Made by a program: the position numbers and the translations under genes. This document shows, piece after piece, positions 56,673 through 64,000 of a stretch of DNA of 64,000 bases. This DNA is from Actinomyces trachealis (lineage in GTDB: Bacteria; Actinomycetota; Actinomycetes; Actinomycetales; Actinomycetaceae): positions 2,294,001 through 2,358,000 of the forward strand of contig NZ_CP065027.1 in the NCBI RefSeq assembly GCF_015711475.1. Reading direction: 5' to 3'. Under the pieces are notes generated by a model. That model saw only the letters and a program-made list of their open reading frames with translations. It had not been told where the DNA came from and searched no databases. Within the stretch, counting starts at the first letter, position 1; each line of letters begins with the position of its first letter.

Positions 56673-57661
56673 ACACACTGCTAGCACTGCTCACGGAGCC
56701 CAACATCCTAGGCTCCATCGCCACCCCCACCCTGGTCTCCCCCAGTGACTTCCTGGATAGCTACACCTATCGCACGATGGCGGTGGGCACCAGTGCGGTA
56801 GGCACCACCTCCGGGGCCTTAGGCGCCTTCCTGTACCTGCACAAGCAATCCCTGGTCTCAGACGTGATCGGGCACAGTGCCGCACTGGGGGTGACCGGTG
56901 CCTTCATCGTGGCTACTGCACTGCTGGGCATCGATGGGCGTTCCATGCTGGTGCTGACTATCGGGTCAGTGATCGCTTCCACGGCTGCCGTCCTGCTGGC
57001 CAACTGGATCGCCCGCAGTTCACGGGTGGGGGTGGATGCGGCGATGGCCACCTGCCTGGCCCTGTTCTACGGCGGCGGGATGGTGCTGTTCCGGGTGATC
57101 GTGCACTCAACGCTGCGCAACCGCGGCGGCATCGACAAGTACATGTTCGGCAACGCGGCCACCCTAACCTGGGACGACCTGGTGACCATCGCGGCCCTGG
57201 GGGCGCTGGCGCTGGCTTTGATGCTCGTGTTCTGGAAGGAGCTGAAGGCCTACACCTTCGACCCGGTGCTGGCCACCACCCTAGGCTTCTCCCCCCGCCT
57301 GCTCAGCCCCCTACTGTTGGGGACGGCAACCTTGGCCATCGTGATCGGTATCAAGGCGGTGGGGCTGATCCTGATGATCGCCTTCGCCATCATGCCCGCA
57401 GCCGCAGCCCGGCAGTGGACCGGGCACTTGTGGACCATGGTGGGGCTGTCGGCTGTCTTCGGCGGGCTGGGCGGCCTGGGGGGCTCCTACCTAGCAGTGA
57501 ACCTGGGGAAGGTGCCCACCGGGCCGGTGGTGGTGATCGTGCTCTTCGTGGTACTGGCAGTCTCCCTGCTGGCCGCCCCGGATCGCTCACTGTTACAACG
57601 ACGTCGGGCGCGGGCGGCGCAGCGCCGTCGTCTGCTCGCTGAGGTGGAGGAGGCAGCCTGA
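56669..57661 (+). CDS. Metal ABC transporter permease (ABC-3 family), first
   Basis: This is a 330-residue ABC-3 permease with about eight or nine TMs. It starts at a TTG overlapping the ATPase stop. The family hallmark LILMIAFAIMPAAAARQWTG in the second half is clear, as is GTTSGALGAFLYLHKQSLVSDVIGHS (read in parts) near the N-terminus. It ends in a basic tail and overlaps the second permease by one base. With its partner it forms the translocation pore. Confidence 0.92.
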   Translation: MNTLLALLTEPNILGSIATPTLVSPSDFLDSYTYRTMAVGTSAVGTTSGALGAFLYLHKQSLVSDVIGHSAALGVTGAFIVATALLGIDGRSMLVLTIGSVIASTAAVLLANWIARSSRVGVDAAMATCLALFYGGGMVLFRVIVHSTLRNRGGIDKYMFGNAATLTWDDLVTIAALGALALALMLVFWKELKAYTFDPVLATTLGFSPRLLSPLLLGTATLAIVIGIKAVGLILMIAFAIMPAAAARQWTGHLWTMVGLSAVFGGLGGLGGSYLAVNLGKVPTGPVVVIVLFVVLAVSLLAAPDRSLLQRRRARAAQRRRLLAEVEEAA

Positions 57662-58590
57662 TGGCTTTCCTGACTGCGGTAGCCCTGCTGGCGGTGGTGA
57701 CCTCCGTGACCTGCGCCCTGCCGGGGACCTTCCTGGTGCTGCGCCACCAGTCGATGCTGGTGGACGCCATGAGCCACGCGGTGCTGCCGGGGATCGTGGT
57801 GGGGGCGATCATCTCCGGCAGCACACACTCGCCGCTGATGATCGTGGCGGCCTGCCTGATGGGCCTGGTGGTGGTGGTTGGCTCGGACCGACTGCGGGCC
57901 ACGGGGCTGATCGCGGGCGACGCCGACCAGGGGCTAGTCTTCCCAGTGCTGTTCGCACTGGGGGTGATCCTGCTGTCCACCACCCTGGCGAAGGTGCACA
58001 TCAGCGAGGACACGGTGCTCACGGGTGACCTGAACCTGCGGGCGCTGGCCCCAGAGCATGTGCTAGTGCTGGACGGGGCGGTCGACCTGGGTCCGGCCAC
58101 CATGTGGCGGCTGCTGGGAGTGTTTGTGTTAACGGCCGCATACCTGATGGCGTGTTTCCCGGTGCTGAAGCTGGCAACCTTTGACCCGACCACGGCCCGC
58201 ACCCTGGGTCTACCGGTGCGGATAGTGGACCTGGGCCTGATGGCCCTGGTGTCCCTGACCGTGGTGGTGGGTTTTGACACGGTCGGGGCGGTGCTGGTGG
58301 TGGCGCTGATGGTGATCCCGCCGTCCACGGCCTGGCTGGTGGCCCGCTCCCTGCCGCAGATGATCGCGTTGAGCCTGGGGGTGGCGGCCTTATCCGGCCT
58401 GCTGGGCTTCTGGACCGCCTACGTGCTGGACCTGGCGACGGCTTCGACCATGGCGGTGGTGGACGCCCTGGTGCTGTTGACGGTACTGCTGGTGGTGCGG
58501 TGGCGTGGGCGGCGTGATAGCCAGGCGGCATCTCAGGGCCTGGGCCATCCGGAGGACAGGGCTGCTGCCCGCCCCCAGCACATCTACTGA
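57661..58590 (+). CDS. Metal ABC transporter permease (ABC-3 family), second
   Basis: This is a 309-residue ABC-3 permease with eight to nine TMs. Conserved segments include LPGTFLVLRHQSMLVDAMSH near the N-terminus and VLVVALMVIPPSTAWLVARS in the second half. It starts one base before the end of the first permease (TGATG). Two distinct permeases form a heterodimer, as in several Mn/Fe transporters of Gram-positive bacteria (for example SitC/SitD). It closes the operon. Confidence 0.92.
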   Translation: MAFLTAVALLAVVTSVTCALPGTFLVLRHQSMLVDAMSHAVLPGIVVGAIISGSTHSPLMIVAACLMGLVVVVGSDRLRATGLIAGDADQGLVFPVLFALGVILLSTTLAKVHISEDTVLTGDLNLRALAPEHVLVLDGAVDLGPATMWRLLGVFVLTAAYLMACFPVLKLATFDPTTARTLGLPVRIVDLGLMALVSLTVVVGFDTVGAVLVVALMVIPPSTAWLVARSLPQMIALSLGVAALSGLLGFWTAYVLDLATASTMAVVDALVLLTVLLVVRWRGRRDSQAASQGLGHPEDRAAARPQHIY

Positions 58591-58674
58591 TCCAGGGGTA
58601 GGCGCGGGGCGTTCAGGGGCGAGTCAGGGTATCCACGGATACCCTCGCGCCCGCCCCAGGAGCATGTTGGTCTC

Positions 58675-58908
58675 ATGACACAGCAGTACCCTTCTGGCTC
58701 CTTCTCGCAGCGCACCGAGTCCTTCCGTTCCGGTCTGCCGCCCCGCTCCCACCAGCGCCTGATCGCTGGTGTCTGCGGCGGAATTGCCGAGGCTAATGGG
58801 ATCAGCCCCACGCTGGTCCGTCTGGCGGCTGTCCTACTGGCCCTGCTGCCCGGCCCCATGTGGGTGGCGTACGTGGTCGCCTGGATCCTGATGCCTGACG
58901 CCGACTGA
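58675..58908 (+). CDS. PspC-domain membrane protein
   Basis: This is a small protein of 77 residues. The PspC pattern RLIAGVCGGIAEANGISPTLVRLAAVLL is followed by a second hydrophobic part ending VAYVVAWILMPDAD. The first 25 residues are polar. PspC proteins sense envelope stress; such short single-domain forms are common in actinobacteria and sometimes associate with sensor kinases. No partner gene is adjacent. A strong hairpin separates it from the convergent thioredoxin gene. Confidence 0.9.
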   Translation: MTQQYPSGSFSQRTESFRSGLPPRSHQRLIAGVCGGIAEANGISPTLVRLAAVLLALLPGPMWVAYVVAWILMPDAD

Positions 58909-58968
58909 CCGTCTGGGAGCAGGCGGCCTGGCGACGGCATCACACTGCATCTCAGCCCAGCAGATGCG

Positions 58969-59018
58969 CGCCGACGGGCGCCACCCCCGGTGAGAGTGTG
59001 GGGTGGCGCCCGTCGGCG
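58969..59018. terminator. Strong bidirectional hairpin between pspC and trx
   Basis: A perfect 19-bp stem (arms 58969-58987 and 59000-59018, beginning CGCCGACGGGCG) with a 12-base loop lies between two convergent genes. This is the strongest hairpin I found in the window and should terminate transcription from both sides. Confidence 0.85.
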
Positions 59019-59064
59019 TCGTGGGTGGCTGCCGCTGGGACAGCCCTCCGGTTCAGGACTCGGT

Positions 59065-59427
59065 TCAGGATTCCTGGGCGGCAACCTTGGCCTTGACCTC
59101 GTCCATGTTGAGTTCACGCACCTGGGTGATCAGGGCGTCTAGGGCCTTGGCGGGCAGAGCGCCAGCCTCACGGTAGACCAGGACGTCGTCGCGGAAGACC
59201 ATCAGCGTGGGGATCGAGGAGATGCCCAGGGCCGCGGCGAGCCCCTGCTCAGCCTCAGTGTCCACCTTGGCGAAGGTGATGTCCGGGTTGGCCTCTGAGG
59301 CCTTCTCGAACACGGGGCTAAAGCGCTGGCACGGGCCGCACCAGGTGGCCCAGAAGTCCACGATGGTAATGCCCTCACCGCGAACAGTCTCGTTGAACAG
59401 CTCCCCCGTGAGGTTGACGGTAGCCAT
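59065..59427 (-). CDS. trxA: Thioredoxin
   Basis: This is a 120-residue cytoplasmic disulfide reductase. The active site is WCGPC in VDFWATWCGPCQRFSPVF and the cis-Pro loop is ISSIPTLMVF. The start is the ATG at 59427 after AAAGGA; a longer frame to 59559 is rejected. It may reduce peroxiredoxins among other targets, but there is no direct linkage to ahpCD. Confidence 0.93.
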   Translation of the reverse strand: MATVNLTGELFNETVRGEGITIVDFWATWCGPCQRFSPVFEKASEANPDITFAKVDTEAEQGLAAALGISSIPTLMVFRDDVLVYREAGALPAKALDALITQVRELNMDEVKAKVAAQES

Positions 59428-59602
59428 TGGTGGTCCTTTCAAAACGATGACGTGACAGCCAGGCCAACCGGTGGGGGGCGCTCCGTATTCCAGCGCCTCC
59501 AGACAAACTGTTCTGGAGGGGTTTCTGCTGGATTGGCTGGGGTTGTGGGCGTCAGTCAAGGACGCCGGAGCGCTCAGCCAGCAGCGCCGTCAGAGGCGCA
59601 AC

Positions 59603-60754
<1,152 letters not shown>

Positions 60755-62296
60755 TCAGCGTCCGGTGCCGCCGTAGACAACGGCCTCAGCGGTGTCGGCA
60801 TCCAACCCGAAGGCGGTGTGGACGGCGCGCACAGCCTCGTCCAGGACGGAGTCGTCAACCACCACGGAGATGCGGATCTCGGAGGTGGAGATCATGTGGA
60901 TGTTGACTCCGGCGTCGCTCAGGGCGGAGAAGAGGCGGGCGGAGACACCCGGATGGGAGCGCATGCCCGCACCCACCAGGGAAAGCTTACCGATGCTGGG
61001 GTTGAAGTGTAGGGACTTGATGCCAAGCTCCCCCTGGGCGGCCTCCAGGGCCTGGCGGGCGGCGGCGGAGTCGCCGTCAGGGCAGGTGAAAGAGATGTTG
61101 GTCAGGCCCGTGCCCTCAGCGGAAACGTCCTGGACGATCATGTCGATATTCGCGCCGGTGCCAGCCACGATCGCGAAGATGCGGGCAGCGGCACCGGGGA
61201 CGTCCGGGACCCCGACCAGGGTGATCTTGTCCTGGCTGCGGTCGTGAGCGATTCCGGAGATGACTGGGGCTTCCACGTTGGTCTCCTTGACGGACTTGCG
61301 GGCGCGGGCTCCCGCGCGGGTGGCGATTGCGGTCTGGTGGGCGGCGTCAACGTTGATGAGGTTGGGCCGCTCAGCACCCTCGGGGGCGACGACAGCGCCG
61401 GTAACGGCGTCCATGGAGGCGACGCCAAGGGCGGACAGGTGGTGGGGGCGGGGGCGGGCGCCGCCAGCGCGGGGCAGGAAATCGGAGGGGTGCGCCTCGG
61501 GGTCGGCGTCGACCACCTCGTCCAGCCGCTGGGCGACGGCCGACAGGGTGAAGCCTTCGCTGCGGGAACCGTCGTAGATCCAGGTGCCGGTCTTGTCTGA
61601 GAAGGAGGAGCGCACGTGGATCGGTACACCGAAGCGCCGCGCATATTCCACGGCCCGCAGGTGCAGGATCTTAGCGCCGTTGGCGGCCAGTTCCAGGGTC
61701 TCCTCACTGGAGAGGGCCTCGATACGGTGGGCAGAGGGGACGATGCGCGGGTCGGCGGAGAACAGGCCATCGACGTCGGTGTAGATCTCGCAGACGTCCG
61801 CGTTCAGGGCGGCAGCAAGGGCCACAGCAGTGGTGTCTGAGCCGCCACGTCCCAGGGTGGTGACATCCTCGACCTCATTCAGTCCTTGGAACCCGGCAAC
61901 GACTGCCACAGCGCCCATCTGGATGGCGCGAGCCACACGTTCAGGCAGCACGCCGACGATGGAGGCCTTGCCGTATTTGGAGTCGGTGAGGACGCCAGCC
62001 TGGGCGCCGGTGTAGGCGCGGGCGGGCACGCCGAGCTCGTTGATGGCCATGGCCAGCAGGGACATGGAGATGCGCTCACCGGCGGACAGGAGGATGTCCA
62101 TCTCACGACCGGGGGCGTCGGAGGTTAGGGCGTCGGCCATGTCTAGGAGCTCGTCGGTGGTGTCACCCATGGCGGAGACCACCACGACGACGGTGTTTCC
62201 GGCGTTGCGGGTAGCTACCACGCGTTTAGCGACGCGCCGCATCGCCTCGATGTCGCTAACCGACGAGCCGCCGTACTTCTGCACCACCAGTGCCAT
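60755..62296 (-). CDS. lysC: Aspartokinase with an internal insertion
   Basis: This feedback-regulated first enzyme of the aspartate pathway has 513 residues, about 80-90 longer than usual actinobacterial LysC. The kinase domain starts MALVVQKYGGSSV and includes TLGRGGSDTTAVALA. The two ACT domains at the C-terminus read KITLVGVPDVPGAAARIF and KLSLVGAGMRSHPGVSARLF. Between them, residues about 251-340 form an extra Ala/Arg/Pro-rich segment (LPRAGGARPRPHHLSALGVA) not present in typical LysC. The ATG at 62296 follows GAGGAG. Confidence 0.94.
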   Translation of the reverse strand: MALVVQKYGGSSVSDIEAMRRVAKRVVATRNAGNTVVVVVSAMGDTTDELLDMADALTSDAPGREMDILLSAGERISMSLLAMAINELGVPARAYTGAQAGVLTDSKYGKASIVGVLPERVARAIQMGAVAVVAGFQGLNEVEDVTTLGRGGSDTTAVALAAALNADVCEIYTDVDGLFSADPRIVPSAHRIEALSSEETLELAANGAKILHLRAVEYARRFGVPIHVRSSFSDKTGTWIYDGSRSEGFTLSAVAQRLDEVVDADPEAHPSDFLPRAGGARPRPHHLSALGVASMDAVTGAVVAPEGAERPNLINVDAAHQTAIATRAGARARKSVKETNVEAPVISGIAHDRSQDKITLVGVPDVPGAAARIFAIVAGTGANIDMIVQDVSAEGTGLTNISFTCPDGDSAAARQALEAAQGELGIKSLHFNPSIGKLSLVGAGMRSHPGVSARLFSALSDAGVNIHMISTSEIRISVVVDDSVLDEAVRAVHTAFGLDADTAEAVVYGGTGR

Positions 62297-62764
62297 TGAT
62301 TGCGCTCCTCTGGGTCGGGGCCGCTGTAGTGCCCGCTGCGTGGGCGAGCACGCGCTGAGGTTTGCACCTTGGGCACGACGGCGGCCTTTGGAGTCACGTT
62401 CCTGACCGTGGCGGAGTGCGGCCGCAGCCCCGGCCACGCAGAACGCGACATCGCTACCAGCATAGGCCGCGTCTACCAGCCGGGCACGGGCAGGTCCCTA
62501 TAGCGAGACGCCTACACCTGGGTGGCCGGGTAGGTCAAAACCTCTAGATCGCTAGCATCACGCTTTTAAGACCACTTGCCATAACTTTCCACGCTCTCAC
62601 CCTCCGCAGATCGCCAACAGCCCCGTCATACCGCTCGAAACTCACTCAGACCCTCCAATAGCCACTTCCCCACCCTATATGCTTTATACGTAATACCTAT
62701 GGATTCTTAAGTGACCCTCATTACGGTGAACTGGTCCCTGAAACCGACGAAAGGGCGATAAGTC
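62297..62764. other. 468-bp intergenic region, lysC promoter side
   Basis: No gene is supported here. The left part (to about 62520) is GC-rich and presumably holds the leftward lysC promoter and leader. The right part (62540-62710) is distinctly AT-rich with several TATAAT-like hexamers and probably holds the promoter of the decayed surface-protein gene. I found no riboswitch-like fold or leader peptide. Confidence 0.5.
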
Positions 62765-63472
62765 ATGCGCGGTTCGATTCTTTCCGCCATGACCACCGCA
62801 ACGCTGGCCCTGATACCAGCACTAGGAGCGGGAGCAGTCCCCGCCACGGCCGCACCCGCGGCCAGCCACACCATCCACGTAGACACCTCCGCCCCCACAA
62901 GCATGGCGGACGACTCTGCGAAGGCCCCCACAACAACACCGGCGCTGCCATGGTATTCGTCAAGGGTGACAGTATGACGGTCACCAACTCCACCTTCCGC
63001 CATTCCTCTGCAGGAGCGGCTCTGTTCCTGACTTCCACCACCAACTCCACGGTCTCCAGGACGCAGGTGCGCCTGTCAGCCGGGGTGTACTGGTCACGGC
63101 GAAGCAGGCACACAACACCCCTAAGCAGCCCCAGCGCCCGGAGGCTAGCGTGGAGCAGGGCAAGAAGGAGAACCTTGCTCCGGCCACTCCGAAGGCTCAG
63201 TCGACTGCACCAACAACGGGTTCCCCTAAGGCCTCTGGTGCACCCAGCGCATCTAGCACGCCCAGCGTCGGCTCACCGTCACAGTCAGGTCCAGGCACCA
63301 CCGCCAATAATGGACCTGAGCAGCCCAAAAAGAGCACCCCTGGGACCGTTGTCAAAACAGTGCGTTCACTCACACAGGTACCGGGGCAGGTCTCCTGAGC
63401 GTCATAGCGCTATCACTGGTGGGAACCGGTTGGTTCTTCCTCGCCCGCCGTCGTCAGACAGCTAGACACTGA
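62765..63472 (+). pseudogene. Decayed cell-surface protein with beta-helix remnant and sortase-type tail
   Basis: The first frame gives a good signal peptide (LSAMTTATLALIPALGAGAV up to ATAAPAASH) and stops at 62977. A second frame from about 62940 reads AAMVFVKGDSMTVTNSTFRH and SAGAALFLTSTTNSTVS, typical of right-handed beta-helix repeats. A third has a Pro/Ser/Thr-rich wall-spanning stretch (63150-63398). A last frame ends in FTHTGTGAGLL, a hydrophobic helix and LARRRQTARH, resembling LAXTG-type sorting signals. At least two frameshifts and deletions make an intact product impossible. Confidence 0.7.
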
Positions 63473-63504
63473 GACGCACTGCGCCACGGCAAGACCAACT
63501 GAAC

Positions 63505-63548
63505 AGGTGCGTCCACCCAGATCATTCTAGGCTGCGGTGGGCGCACCT
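63505..63548 (+). terminator. Hairpin after the surface-protein remnant
   Basis: AGGTGCGTCCACC pairs with GGTGGGCGCACCT with one G-T wobble across an 18-base loop, followed by TT. It lies 32 bp after the remnant's stop and before the next ABC gene. Confidence 0.65.
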
Positions 63549-63718
63549 TTGCCCGCAATCTGTCTCATTACGTGGCGACTGCACCTCGCCGCGCCTCGCC
63601 GTACTAGGCGGAAATCACTACTGCCCCCAGGCCTACCTGAGCAAAACCAGCACTCACCATCCCAAACCGCCGAGTCGTCCTACAGGATTGCAAGACCACA
63701 ATTTCGTAACATGGCGGA

Positions 63719-64000
63719 ATGAGCATTGAGGTCAAGGGAGTCACCAGGTTCTTCGGCTCCACCCGCGCCGTTTGGCAGATGGACATGTCTGTGCCCGCGG
63801 GCACTATCACCGGCCTGGTGGGCCCCAACGGGGCTGGCAAGACCACCCTGCTGCTGATGCTCGCTGCCCTACTAACCCCGGATACTGGCGAGATCCAGGT
63901 GGCCGGACTGAATCCGGTAACCCAGGCCCGGGACGTGCACCGCACCGTCGGCTGGATGCCAGACACCTTCGGCACCTGGGACACCCTCACCTGCAGTGAG
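63719..64000 (+). CDS. ABC transporter ATP-binding protein, cut by the window end
   Basis: Only the first 94 residues are present, starting MSIEVKGVTRFFGS at ATG 63719. Walker A is GPNGAGKTT in TGLVGPNGAGKTTLLLMLAA. The sequence around it (LLTPDTGEIQVAGLNP, VGWMPDTFGTWDTLT) resembles ATPases of ABC-2 exporters. The signature and Walker B motifs lie beyond the window. The partner and substrate are unknown. Confidence 0.88.
   Translation, partial: MSIEVKGVTRFFGSTRAVWQMDMSVPAGTITGLVGPNGAGKTTLLLMLAALLTPDTGEIQVAGLNPVTQARDVHRTVGWMPDTFGTWDTLTCSE

Overview
The window looks like a chromosomal segment of a high-GC actinobacterium, most likely an Actinomyces/Schaalia-type member of the Actinomycetaceae. 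Supporting signs are the high GC content with many GTG/TTG starts, a WhiB regulator, a GlxR-type cAMP regulator, MurT/GatD, the coproporphyrin-dependent heme pathway (ChdC/HemQ), an IS1249-type transposase remnant and decayed sortase-anchored surface proteins. Gene order also follows a conserved actinobacterial block that I recall from Mycobacterium tuberculosis (Rv3657c-Rv3662c and Rv3670-Rv3683).

Layout. 0.2-9.2 kb: an OmpR-type response regulator, a PAP2 phosphatase, a broken sortase-anchored surface protein, a methyltransferase, a TetR/MFS efflux operon with two palindromic operators, and the ahpC-ahpD peroxide defence pair. 9.2-15.6 kb: a PH-domain membrane protein, a reduced Tad locus (ssd, tadA and a fused tadB/tadC, with no pilin gene beside them), a HAD-IB phosphatase and a degenerate Fic-like protein. 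15.7-21.6 kb: two membrane proteins, an epoxide-hydrolase-like protein lacking its nucleophile, endonuclease III, the GlxR homologue and a lipoprotein. 21.9-26.2 kb: a more AT-rich cassette holding a frameshifted LuxR-type regulator, an 87-residue membrane peptide, an ABC ATPase, a 90-residue membrane protein, a 12-TM permease and an M50 metalloprotease. It splits the conserved glxR - DUF4177/whiB - ponA2 neighbourhood and is the best candidate here for an undescribed peptide (bacteriocin or signal) system. 26.2-34.5 kb: DUF4177 protein, WhiB, class A PBP, metallophosphoesterase, tRNA-Pro(CGG), a PAP2-like/diacylglycerol-kinase fusion and MurT-GatD (lipid II amidation). 34.5-36.2 kb: remnants of a GH3 glycosidase and a NUDIX protein.

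36.2-54.4 kb is an iron and heme island. feoA-feoB and a NifU-domain protein are followed by a leftward operon (hemA, cpfC/hemH, chdC/hemQ, radical SAM), a rightward operon (hemE, cgoX/hemY, hemC, hemD, hemB) and hemL. Together these cover every step from glutamyl-tRNA to heme b. A deleted DNA-methyltransferase gene interrupts the island between hemB and hemL, and an amino-acid permease follows it. 54.5-58.6 kb: an IS1249-like remnant, then a metal ABC transporter (binding protein, ATPase, two permeases). Its upstream region carries a DtxR-like half-box that resembles one upstream of feoA. 58.7-64 kb: PspC protein, thioredoxin, lysC-asd, a second decayed surface protein and the start of another ABC ATPase.

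A recurrent theme is gene decay: seven remnants (two surface proteins, the LuxR regulator, GH3, NUDIX, methylase, transposase) lie between intact housekeeping genes. This fits a host-associated lineage shedding accessory functions. All calls come from reading the sequence; no database search was run.
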